Shown here: positions 1 to 7,007 of the stretch, piece after piece
Layout: each line of letters begins with the position of its first letter
How positions within the stretch are numbered: the first letter of the stretch is position 1
NCBI GenBank assembly: GCA_910586825.1
Contig: CAJUJF010000001.1
Coordinates: 1 to 64,000, forward strand
Source of the DNA: an uncultured Christensenellaceae bacterium
Lineage (GTDB): Bacteria > Bacillota > Clostridia > Christensenellales > Borkfalkiaceae
Direction of reading: 5' to 3'
DNA: 64,000 nucleotides
The notes under the pieces: model-generated
What the model saw: only the letters and a program-made list of their open reading frames with translations
Databases searched by the model: none
Told to the model about the DNA's origin: nothing
Made by a program: the position numbers and the translations under genes

Positions 1-2
1 AC

Positions 3-218
3 GACGATAAAATGAAAGTGCTATTCCACCTAAAAGGCGGGCAGAAAGAGGAACTATTGTTGAATTTGATTTTCCCCGATTACCCCGACGGGAGCGAGAG
101 CGAAACCGAACAAAGCGCAAAAGAAAAAGAAACCGAAAATTCGGTTTCTTCTTCGGGGTGTTCTTATACCCCTCGTCTGGTGACCCTGCCGGGAATCGAA
201 CCCGGGATTGCGCCGTGA
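3..218 (+). CDS. Possible 3' end of a gene entering the window (uncertain)
   Basis: One forward frame is open from the window edge to 218. The early part (KVLFHLKGG) faintly resembles the C-terminal end of large serine recombinases, but this is a weak impression. The last residues (about LVTLPGIEPG) are simply the antisense reading of the tRNA gene, so the reported stop cannot be trusted. If the frame is real, its product would end inside or against the 3' end of the tRNA gene, as integrases in tRNA attachment sites sometimes do. It may equally be meaningless. Confidence 0.15.
   Translation, partial: DDKMKVLFHLKGGQKEELLLNLIFPDYPDGSESETEQSAKEKETENSVSSSGCSYTPRLVTLPGIEPGIAP
122..149 (-). terminator. 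Rho-independent terminator of the tRNA-Glu transcript
   Basis: A 10-bp perfect stem (AGAAACCGAA / TTCGGTTTCT) is followed, on the minus strand, by a U-rich run read from 128 down to 122. It lies about 30 nt beyond the tRNA 3' end. Confidence 0.75.
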
Positions 219-252
219 GAGGGCGCCGTCTTAACCGCTTGACCACAAGGCC
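178..252 (-). tRNA. tRNA-Glu (anticodon CTC)
   Basis: The minus strand folds as a 75-nt tRNA with encoded CCA. The acceptor stem is GGCCTTG/CAGGGTC with G-U pairs, the D arm contains GTCAAGCGGTTAAGAC, and the anticodon stem is GCGCC/GGCGC around the loop CTCTCAC. The T arm is CGGG-TTCGATT-CCCGG. The anticodon CTC reads GAG glutamate codons. It has its own promoter (272-300) and terminator (122-149), so it is transcribed alone. Confidence 0.95.
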
Positions 253-271
253 GCTTTTCAAACGCTTTGTG

Positions 272-300
272 ATTATAGCATAATTTTGCCGTTCTTGCAA
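272..300 (-). promoter_or_regulatory. Promoter of tRNA-Glu
   Basis: On the minus strand TTGCAA (300-295), a 17-nt spacer and TATAAT (277-272) form a near-consensus sigma-A promoter 20 nt before the tRNA 5' end. Confidence 0.8.
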
Positions 301-334
301 CCGTTTTTATAGGATAACAAAAAATATTTTAAAA

Positions 335-513
335 ATAAAAGACGTCCGCCTGTGCCGCAAGGCGTAAAAGGTTAACCCGCTTCTCGCAGGTGGGTGCGCG
401 GCGGAGGGGCATCGGACTTTCCGTAAAACAGACCTCGCTTAGCCCGCCCGACCTATGCTCCCGAATAACTATTGTGGATTACGCATTCGCGCCTTCCGAA
501 CACCGCAGGCGTC
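335..513 (-). ncRNA. ssrS: Probable 6S RNA
   Basis: A consensus promoter (520-548, minus) drives a transcript of about 179 nt with no good ORF that ends in a U-rich stretch. The 5' end (GACGCCUG...AAGGCG) can pair with the 3' end (CGCCUU...CAGG...CGUC), closing a long rod. The 3' half contains an internal hairpin with ACCUGCGAGAAGCGGGUU. Length, rod shape and a single-gene promoter/terminator unit fit 6S RNA, which binds the sigma-A RNA polymerase holoenzyme in stationary phase. The family name is inference from overall form; another structured small RNA is possible. A covariance search with the 6S model would decide. Confidence 0.5.
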
Positions 514-519
514 AATATT

Positions 520-548
520 ATTATAGCAAGATATTCGGAAAAAATCAA
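520..548 (-). promoter_or_regulatory. Promoter of the probable 6S RNA
   Basis: On the minus strand TTGATT (548-543), a 17-nt spacer and TATAAT (525-520) place the start near 513, exactly where the closing stem of the RNA begins. Confidence 0.7.
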
Positions 549-596
549 TGTTTCGCCGAATGTTTTGCGCGGGAAAATTTGCCGCGGCGAAAACGC

Positions 597-625
597 TTTA
601 CAAGTCCCGTGCGGCATGTTACAAT
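597..625 (+). promoter_or_regulatory. Promoter giving a leaderless transcript
   Basis: TTTACA (597-602), 17 nt, TACAAT (620-625). Only six bases separate the -10 box from the ATG at 632, so transcription should begin at or next to the start codon. No Shine-Dalgarno sequence is present. Confidence 0.6.
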
Positions 626-631
626 GCAAAC

Positions 632-856
632 ATGAAAAAAGTGATCGAGGCATCGGGAATCTGCTGTAAACGTTGCGCGGAACGGGTGGAGCGGAAATTG
701 CTGTTGTTGGACGGCGTGAGCGGCGCAAAAGCCAATGTAAAAAAGGGAATCGTGTTTGTGGAAACGGTTCTTCCCGACGAGGCGCTTGCCGCCTGTGTGA
801 CGGAGGCAGGTTTCGAAGTAATCGGGATTCGGCAGAGAAAGGGCATTTTCGGGTGA
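632..856 (+). CDS. Small heavy-metal-associated (HMA) domain protein
   Basis: The 74-residue product is a lone HMA-type ferredoxin-like fold. GICCKRCAERVERKL (residues 8-22) places the metal-binding CxxC motif before helix 1, followed by the typical GVSGAKANVKKGIVFVE strand-turn-strand. Such domains carry Cu(I) or related soft metals as chaperones. No P-type ATPase or Cu regulator is adjacent, so its partner is unknown. The start at 632 is preferred to upstream in-frame ATGs because the domain begins there and the promoter at 597-625 implies a leaderless mRNA. The gene lies alone upstream of the ileS leader. Confidence 0.75.
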   Translation: MKKVIEASGICCKRCAERVERKLLLLDGVSGAKANVKKGIVFVETVLPDEALAACVTEAGFEVIGIRQRKGIFG

Positions 857-891
857 TCTGCAAAAAATGTGCGGGAAGTTTTGCAAAACGC

Positions 892-920
892 TTTACTTTT
901 TTTGCGATATCGGATATACT
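892..920 (+). promoter_or_regulatory. Promoter of the T-box/ileS transcript
   Basis: TTTACT (892-897), 17 nt, TATACT (915-920). The predicted start near 927 lies just ahead of the T-box stem I. Confidence 0.75.
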
Positions 921-926
921 TGAATT

Positions 927-1157
927 AAATAAATACGGCGTTAAAAAAGGACGCGTCCGTAAAAGAAAGATTTTCAGAGAGCTTCGTGAGGTGAAAGGAA
1001 GCAATCGGAATTTTACGGGTATCACCTTTCAGCTTGCGGGGAGAAAAGACAGTAACTCCGCACGGGTTCGCTTTCCGTTATGACAAGCGGCAAATGATAG
1101 TTTGTTTTGGTGGTTAAAATGCCTTCGCGTATTCCGAAACGCGGAGGTTTTGTTTTA
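927..1157 (+). promoter_or_regulatory. T-box riboswitch leader, isoleucine type
   Basis: A leader of about 230 nt upstream of ileS has the parts of a tRNA-sensing T-box. Stem I is closed by CCGTAAAA (957-964) with TTTTACGG (1011-1018) and contains AGAGAG near 976. An ATC triplet at 1021-1023 is the likely specifier codon for Ile. The T-box sequence GGTGGTTAA at 1109-1117 would pair with the tRNA acceptor end. A terminator stem CCTTCGCGT/ACGCGGAGG (1122-1147) is followed by a T-run. Uncharged tRNA-Ile is expected to stabilise the antiterminator and switch ileS on. The fine secondary structure was not computed. Confidence 0.8.
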
Positions 1158-1197
1158 TAAAAAAGGCTCGGGATCATGAACCGATCAGGAGGATAAT

Positions 1198-4100
1198 ATG
1201 TACGAAAAAGTGGACACTTCGCTGAATTTTGTGGAGAGGGAAAAGGAGATCATTGCGTTTTGGAAACAAAACAAGGTGTTTGAAAAATCCGTTGACAAGA
1301 ACGCGGGCGGGGAGGAATTTTCTTTTTTCGACGGACCTCCCACGGCAAACGGAAAGCCGCATATCGGGCATATTTTAACGCGCGTGATGAAGGATATCGT
1401 TCCGCGCTATCAGACCATGAAGGGGAAACACGTACTGCGCAAAGCCGGCTGGGACACGCACGGTCTCCCTGTGGAACTCGAAGTGGAAAAAACGCTCGGG
1501 ATCGACGGAAAGCAGGAGATCGAAACGTACGGGATCGAGCCGTTCATCAAGCAGTGTAAAAATTCGGTCTGGAAGTACCAGAGCGAATGGGAAAAGATGA
1601 GCGCCCGCGTCGGATATTGGGTGGACATGGATAACCCGTACGTGACGTATCACGACGATTATATTGAATCGGAGTGGTGGGCGCTGAAAGAGATCCACAA
1701 AAAGGGTCTGCTCTATAAAGGACACAAAATCGTTCCCTATTGTCCGCGTTGCGGTACGGCGATTTCGTCGCACGAAGTCGCGCAGGGCTATAAGCTCGTA
1801 AAAGAAACTTCCGCCGTGGCAAAATTCAAAGTCGCGGGACGGGAGAATACCTATATCCTTGCCTGGACGACGACTCCCTGGACCCTTCCTTCCAACGTCG
1901 CGTTGTGTATGAATCCCAACGAAGACTACGTGGAGATCGAAGCGGACGGCGCGCGCTATATTCTTGCGGAAGCGCTTGTCGAAAAGTTTTTCGAGGACTA
2001 TACGATCGTTGCCCGTAAAAAGGGAAAAGCGTTCGAGGGGACGGCGTACGAACCGCTGTTTTCGTACGCGGCGGAAACGTTGCAGGCGTTGAAAAAGGAA
2101 TGGAAACGGGTTTACGAAGTCGTCTGCGACACGTACGTTACGTTGACCGACGGTACGGGAGTCGTGCATATCGCGCCCGCGTTCGGACAGGACGACTACA
2201 ACGTCGGGAAAGCGTACGGTCTTCCCGTACTCTGTCTGGTAAACGAACAGGGCAAGTTCGATTCCCGCTGTCCCGAACTCGACGGACTGTTTATCAAAAA
2301 GGCGGACAAAGTCGTTCTGGATCTGTTAAAGTCGCAGGGAAAACTGTTTAAAGCGTTGCCTTTCGAACACGATTATCCGCACTGCTGGCGATGCGATACG
2401 CCGTTGATGTATTATGCCAGATCGAGCTGGTTTATCAGATCGACGGCGGTAAAGGATCGGCTGATCGCCGCCAACCGATCGGTGAACTGGATTCCCGAAA
2501 CGATCAAAGAAGGGCGGATGGGGAACTTCCTTGAAAACGTGATCGACTGGGGACTGTCGCGCGACCGTTATTGGGGTACGCCGCTCCCCGTCTGGGTTTG
2601 CGGCGAATGCGGCGAAATCGAAGTCATCGGTTCGAAAGAGGAATTGAAAGAGAAATGCGGCGCGCCCGAAACGATCGAACTGCACCGCCCCTATCTCGAC
2701 GGATTGACCTGCAAATGCCCTAAGTGCGGCGGAACGATGAAGCGTACGCCCGAAGTAATCGACTGCTGGTTCGATTCCGGTTCCATGCCGTTTGCGCAAT
2801 ATCATTACCCGTTCGAGAACAAAGAGAAGTTCGAAAAAACCTTCCCCGCGGATTTCATTTCCGAAGCGGTCGATCAGACGCGCGGTTGGTTCTATACGCT
2901 GCTCGTCATCTCTACGATCCTGTTCGATCGCGCGCCGTTTAAAAACTGTATCGTCTTGGGACACGTGAACGACGCGAACGGGGTCAAGATGAGCAAGCAC
3001 AAGGGCAACGTAGTCGATCCTTGGAGCGTGCTCGACAAGCAGGGCGCCGACGCCGTGCGCTGGTATTTCTATACGGGCAGTTTCCCTTGGATTCCCACCC
3101 GTTTCGGCGAAGAAGCGGTGTCGGAAGTTCAGCGCAAATTCCAGGGAACGCTGTGGAACACGTACGCGTTCTTCACGCTGTACGCCCAGATCGACGGATA
3201 CGATCCTTCTAAATACGATTTGAAAAAGTGTAAGCTTTCGTTGATGGACCGCTGGATCCTCAGCCGTCTGAATACGCTCGTAAAACGCACGGATTCCGCG
3301 CTTGCCCGATACGACATTACCGAGAGCGCGCGGGAAATTCAGGACTTTGCGGACGTGCTTTCCAATTGGTATGTCCGCCGAGGAAGGGACCGCTATTGGG
3401 GCAGTGAAATGACGGAGGATAAGGTTGCGGCTTATACGACGCTCTACACCGTTCTCGTGACGGCGGCGAAACTGATTGCGCCGTACGTTCCGTTCATGGC
3501 GGAGATGATGTATCGCAATCTCGTGCCGAAGTTCGACGGAAACGCGCCCGTGTCCGTGCATTTGTGCGATTTCCCCGTCTGCGACGAGACGTATTTGAAT
3601 CCCGATCTGGAAACGGGCATGGAGGAAGTGCTGGAAGTGGTGGTGCTGGGCAGGGCGGCGCGGAACGCCGGCGCGCTCAAAAACCGCCAGCCGCTCTCCG
3701 AAATGGTCGTGGCGAGCGAGAGGAAGCTCGAACTGGGCGCGGAACTCGAATCCGTCGTTCTCGACGAACTCAATGTAAAAAAACTCCGTTATGCAAACGG
3801 TGCGGAGTCGCTCGTGCAATACACCTTGAAGCCGCAGTTGAGAACGCTCGGTCCCAAATACGGGAAGTTGCTCAAAGCGATCGGGGAATTTTTGAGCGGG
3901 TGCAATGCTTCCGAAGTGGTGAATGCGGTGAAAAACGGCGGGAGTTATACCGTCGATCTCGGCGGCGAAGTGACGCTGACGGAAGAGGATCTGCAAATAT
4001 TCACGCAGTCGGCGGAAGGATACGTTTCCGCTTCGGACCGCGGGATTACCGTCGCGCTGAACACCGCGCTTACCGAAGAACTGCTCGACGAAGGGTGCGA

Positions 4101-4335
4101 ACGCGAACTCGTGTCCAAGATCCAGACGATGCGGAAAGAGGCGGGATTCGAGGTGACCGACCGGATCGCGGTCTATTTCGCCGCGGAAGGCAGAACGAAA
4201 AAGTTGCTTGCAGGCGGCGCGTTTGCCGGCGACGTGCTTGCCGAAGAGATAACAGAGGGATCGGCGGAAGGCTATACCAGGTTGCTTGATATCAACGGCG
4301 ACAAAGTCACGATCACGGTCGTAAAACTCCGATAA
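1198..4335 (+). CDS. ileS: Isoleucyl-tRNA synthetase (type 2, eukaryote-like)
   Basis: The 1045-residue class Ia synthetase charges tRNA-Ile in the cytosol. HIGH is at residues 55-58 (GKPHIGHIL) and the KMSKS equivalent is KMSKH at 597-601, in GVKMSKHKGN. An editing domain with TTPWTLPSN sits between them and an anticodon-binding domain follows. The length and the KMSKHKGN context fit the type-2 family, which also occurs in eukaryotes and is generally less sensitive to mupirocin; the subtype is inferred from motifs. An AGGAGG site precedes the ATG by about 6 nt. The gene is preceded by an Ile T-box and appears monocistronic. Confidence 0.95.
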   Translation: MYEKVDTSLNFVEREKEIIAFWKQNKVFEKSVDKNAGGEEFSFFDGPPTANGKPHIGHILTRVMKDIVPRYQTMKGKHVLRKAGWDTHGLPVELEVEKTLGIDGKQEIETYGIEPFIKQCKNSVWKYQSEWEKMSARVGYWVDMDNPYVTYHDDYIESEWWALKEIHKKGLLYKGHKIVPYCPRCGTAISSHEVAQGYKLVKETSAVAKFKVAGRENTYILAWTTTPWTLPSNVALCMNPNEDYVEIEADGARYILAEALVEKFFEDYTIVARKKGKAFEGTAYEPLFSYAAETLQALKKEWKRVYEVVCDTYVTLTDGTGVVHIAPAFGQDDYNVGKAYGLPVLCLVNEQGKFDSRCPELDGLFIKKADKVVLDLLKSQGKLFKALPFEHDYPHCWRCDTPLMYYARSSWFIRSTAVKDRLIAANRSVNWIPETIKEGRMGNFLENVIDWGLSRDRYWGTPLPVWVCGECGEIEVIGSKEELKEKCGAPETIELHRPYLDGLTCKCPKCGGTMKRTPEVIDCWFDSGSMPFAQYHYPFENKEKFEKTFPADFISEAVDQTRGWFYTLLVISTILFDRAPFKNCIVLGHVNDANGVKMSKHKGNVVDPWSVLDKQGADAVRWYFYTGSFPWIPTRFGEEAVSEVQRKFQGTLWNTYAFFTLYAQIDGYDPSKYDLKKCKLSLMDRWILSRLNTLVKRTDSALARYDITESAREIQDFADVLSNWYVRRGRDRYWGSEMTEDKVAAYTTLYTVLVTAAKLIAPYVPFMAEMMYRNLVPKFDGNAPVSVHLCDFPVCDETYLNPDLETGMEEVLEVVVLGRAARNAGALKNRQPLSEMVVASERKLELGAELESVVLDELNVKKLRYANGAESLVQYTLKPQLRTLGPKYGKLLKAIGEFLSGCNASEVVNAVKNGGSYTVDLGGEVTLTEEDLQIFTQSAEGYVSASDRGITVALNTALTEELLDEGCERELVSKIQTMRKEAGFEVTDRIAVYFAAEGRTKKLLAGGAFAGDVLAEEITEGSAEGYTRLLDINGDKVTITVVKLR

Positions 4336-4340
4336 AATAC

Positions 4341-4369
4341 CGCGGCGCACGGGAACCCCGTGCGCCGCG
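4341..4369. terminator. Hairpin between convergent genes
   Basis: A 13-bp stem CGCGGCGCACGGG / CCCGTGCGCCGCG lies between ileS and the convergent gene at 4385-5293. Flanking T-tracts are short on both sides, so it is a plausible but not textbook bidirectional terminator. Confidence 0.55.
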
Positions 4370-4384
4370 TAATTTCTCGATTCG

Positions 4385-5293
4385 TTATTTCTTTTCCTTT
4401 CGCCGCTTGTCGTTGATGATTTCGAGAGCGGCTTCGTCGATGAGCGAAATTCCCTCTTCCTTTGCGATATTCACCATCTGCGTGAGCGCGGCTTTTAAGA
4501 AGATGCGGGGTATCTTCGTCAGTTTTGCGCACGCTTCGTCCGTGAATTTTACGTCGGGATCGATGCGGGACGCGGCGTATTTTACGCTCTGTACATCTCC
4601 CTCCTTCGCCCTTATTTTTTCCGGAACGGGTTTTTTGAAGGGCGTATACCAGAAATTCGTGCTGTCGCGATAGCCGTAATCGACGGGTACTTTGGGGAAA
4701 TCCTTGGCTTTGACGCCGTTCACGATCGCATGATAGTATTTTTCTTGCATGAGGATTTTATCGATTTTCAAAATAAAGTGCGCGCCGAATTTACTCGTGA
4801 CGCCGTTGAAATTGCGATAGGGCGGTTCGTATCCTTCGAGATTGCCCGCTTTGTCGAGACGCGCGTCTTCCAGCGTGTCGTCCCACGTGCATTCGAAGAC
4901 CTGATACGCTTCCTTTACGACTTGGGGACGGTTTGGTCCAGCAATCCCGTCTTCCAACGTGAAGAGACAGTTTTTCATTTTTTCCGCCGTCGTATCGCCG
5001 GGGAACCCGAGCCGCACCGCTTCGCGGAAGTATTTTCTTTCGTCTGGAATGAAATTGAGTGACACTTTGCTTCCGCGCAAAATGTTCTGCGCGGTGTTCG
5101 AGCTGTTGCGGCATTCGAGGATCATGGCGTAATAATCTTTTCCCGCAACGTAATAGGGAAAGCACAGCGAATAGGCACCGAGGTTGGTTTTTCCGTCTTC
5201 CGTCAGCGTTCCGACGAGCGTGGTCGGCATGGGAAAGAATGCGGAAGTCTGGTAAAAATTGTCTACGATTCGTAAATCTTTAAAGCTGCTCAT
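4385..5293 (-). CDS. Flavin-reductase-like protein with C-terminal PCP_red-like domain
   Basis: The 302-residue protein has an N-terminal FMN-binding split-barrel region (about residues 15-195), with PTTLVGTL and the strand-rich core of flavin reductase-like proteins. The C-terminal 55 residues (DVKFTDEACAKLTKIPRIF...) resemble the small three-helix domain found at the end of protochlorophyllide reductase B subunits. The substrate is unknown; oxidoreduction with FMN is inferred from the fold. The gene stands alone, converges on ileS, and has a perfect-consensus promoter at 5323-5351 and a GGAGG site near 5300. Confidence 0.65.
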   Translation of the reverse strand: MSSFKDLRIVDNFYQTSAFFPMPTTLVGTLTEDGKTNLGAYSLCFPYYVAGKDYYAMILECRNSSNTAQNILRGSKVSLNFIPDERKYFREAVRLGFPGDTTAEKMKNCLFTLEDGIAGPNRPQVVKEAYQVFECTWDDTLEDARLDKAGNLEGYEPPYRNFNGVTSKFGAHFILKIDKILMQEKYYHAIVNGVKAKDFPKVPVDYGYRDSTNFWYTPFKKPVPEKIRAKEGDVQSVKYAASRIDPDVKFTDEACAKLTKIPRIFLKAALTQMVNIAKEEGISLIDEAALEIINDKRRKEKK

Positions 5294-5322
5294 GCGATCC
5301 TCCGGATAGTTGGTTTATCGTT

Positions 5323-5351
5323 ATTATATCCAAAATGGAAAAAAATGTCAA
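5323..5351 (-). promoter_or_regulatory. Consensus promoter of the flavin-reductase-like gene
   Basis: On the minus strand TTGACA (5351-5346), 17 nt, TATAAT (5328-5323): both hexamers match sigma-A consensus exactly. Confidence 0.85.
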
Positions 5352-5387
5352 CTTCGGGTTTACGGCGGCAGGATTTACGAAAAAGCC

Positions 5388-5416
5388 TTTACAATCGCCG
5401 AGGTTTATGATATAAT
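5388..5416 (+). promoter_or_regulatory. Promoter of the nrdR-ispG operon
   Basis: TTTACA (5388-5393), 17 nt, TATAAT (5411-5416). The start near 5423 leaves a leader of about 70 nt before nrdR, which has an AGGAGG site. Confidence 0.8.
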
Positions 5417-5494
5417 CGGATTATTATGAAAACGGTTTGAAATCGCGGATTTTTCCGTTTTCCCGTACGGTTACGAACGCCAGGAGGAACAATT

Positions 5495-5959
5495 ATGCGT
5501 TGTATGTATTGCAGTTGCACCGAAAGCAAGGTGATCGATTCGCGCTCTGCCGACGACGATACGACGATTCGCCGCCGCCGCGAATGCATGGGTTGCGGGC
5601 GCAGATTCACGACTTACGAAACGATCGAAATCGCGCCTATCCTCGTTGTGAAATCGGACGGAAACCGTCAGGCGTTCGACGTGGGCAAGATCAAGCGCGG
5701 GATCATAAAATCGTGCGAGAAGCGGCCCGTTCCGCTCGAAAAAATCGACGCGCTCGTCGATGAAATCGCAAAACGCGTATATAATTCCATGGAGCAGGAA
5801 ATTTCTTCGAAAGCCATCGGCGAAATGGTTATGGAGGGGTTGAAGGGATTGGACGAAGTCGCTTACGTGCGCTATGCGTCCGTTTACCGCTCTTTTAAAG
5901 ATATTTCCTCGTTCATGTCGGAATTGCAGAAAATGATGGAAAAGAAGGAAGAAAAGTAA
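5495..5959 (+). CDS. nrdR: Transcriptional repressor NrdR
   Basis: The 154-residue protein matches NrdR in full length. The N-terminal zinc ribbon has Cys3, Cys6, Cys31 and Cys34 (RCMYC ... ECMGCGRR), followed by the ATP-cone domain (KSDGNRQAFDVGKIKRGI). NrdR senses ATP/dATP and represses ribonucleotide reductase operons by binding NrdR boxes. No nrd genes lie in the window. It is the first gene of a likely operon with ispG (3-nt gap) and the exonuclease gene. Confidence 0.97.
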   Translation: MRCMYCSCTESKVIDSRSADDDTTIRRRRECMGCGRRFTTYETIEIAPILVVKSDGNRQAFDVGKIKRGIIKSCEKRPVPLEKIDALVDEIAKRVYNSMEQEISSKAIGEMVMEGLKGLDEVAYVRYASVYRSFKDISSFMSELQKMMEKKEEK

Positions 5960-5962
5960 GCG

Positions 5963-7003
5963 ATGTCTGAACGGACGGTACGGGTGGGGAACGTCGTTCT
6001 CGGCGGCGGACGCATCGCCGTACAGAGCATGACGACGGAACGGACGGGCGACGTGGAAAAGTGCGTCGCTCAAATTTTACGCCTCGAACAGGCGGGTTGC
6101 GAGATCGTACGGGTCGCGGTTCCGGAAGAGGCGGACGCGCGCGCCATCGCCAAAATCAAAGAAAAGATCCATATCCCGCTCGTGGCGGACGTCCATTTTT
6201 CCGCGCGGCTTGCGGTGCTCGCGGTAGAATCGGGCGCGGACAAACTGCGCGTCAACCCCGGCAACATCGGCGGCGCGCGGGAACTGGCGCTCGTCGCGGA
6301 CTGCGTAAAGGCGCACGGGATTCCCGTTCGGGTCGGGGCGAATACGGGCAGTATCGAACCCCGCTTTCTGGAACGGTACGGCAGAAGCGCGGAAGCGCTT
6401 GTGTTCAGCGCGCTTGCGAACGTCGAAACGCTCGAAAAACAAGGCGTAAAAGATATCGTGGTTTCGGTAAAGGCGTCAGACGTTCCGCTCACGGTTGCGG
6501 CGTATACGTTGCTCTCCGAACGTTGCGGCTATCCGTTGCATCTGGGCGTGACGGAGGCGGGAACCGAACGCGCGGGGGTCTTGAAGAGCGCGGTGGGGAT
6601 CGGATCGCTTCTCCTTCGCGGGATCGGAGACACTATCCGCGTCTCGCTCACCGCCGACCCCGTGAAAGAGGTCGAGGCGGCGCATGAGATATTGCGCGCG
6701 TGCGGATTGGAGACGGACTACGTCGAAGTGGTGTCCTGTCCCACGTGCGGGCGGTGCCGGTACGATTGCATGGGGCTTGCCGACAGAGTTTCGGAGCGGG
6801 TCAAAGGCGTTCGGAAAAAGTTGAAAATCGCGGTAATGGGTTGCGTGGTGAACGGACCGGGCGAGGCTAAGGGGTGCGACCTCGGCATCGCGGGCGGCAC
6901 GGATTATTGCGTGATCATACAGAAAGGAAAGGAAAACGAGCGGGTGAGCGCCGACTGTGCAGAGGCGGCTTTTTTCGGCAGGCTGGAAGAACTGCTTGGT
7001 TAA
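5963..7003 (+). CDS. ispG: 4-hydroxy-3-methylbut-2-enyl diphosphate synthase (GcpE)
   Basis: The 346-residue 4Fe-4S enzyme of the MEP isoprenoid pathway converts MEcPP to HMBPP. The cluster ligands Cys259 and Cys262 (SCPTCGRC), Cys294 (GCVVNGPGEA) and Glu301 have the family spacing. The N-terminal TIM-barrel motif VQSMTT is present. The start lies 3 nt after nrdR and the next gene begins 5 nt downstream, so the three are probably co-transcribed. The short bacterial form (without the plant insertion) is complete here. Confidence 0.96.
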   Translation: MSERTVRVGNVVLGGGRIAVQSMTTERTGDVEKCVAQILRLEQAGCEIVRVAVPEEADARAIAKIKEKIHIPLVADVHFSARLAVLAVESGADKLRVNPGNIGGARELALVADCVKAHGIPVRVGANTGSIEPRFLERYGRSAEALVFSALANVETLEKQGVKDIVVSVKASDVPLTVAAYTLLSERCGYPLHLGVTEAGTERAGVLKSAVGIGSLLLRGIGDTIRVSLTADPVKEVEAAHEILRACGLETDYVEVVSCPTCGRCRYDCMGLADRVSERVKGVRKKLKIAVMGCVVNGPGEAKGCDLGIAGGTDYCVIIQKGKENERVSADCAEAAFFGRLEELLG

Positions 7004-7007
7004 ACGA

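Noticed and set aside
548..631. Longer N-terminus for the HMA protein from ATG 548
   Set aside because: It would run through the promoter and adds residues unrelated to the domain.
2326..4350. A 674-codon open frame on the minus strand opposite ileS, and similar long antisense frames opposite rnf, polC-like, topoisomerase and gal genes
   Set aside because: High G+C third positions leave complementary frames open. These translations are Arg-rich, low-complexity and match no family, while the opposite strand holds well-known genes.
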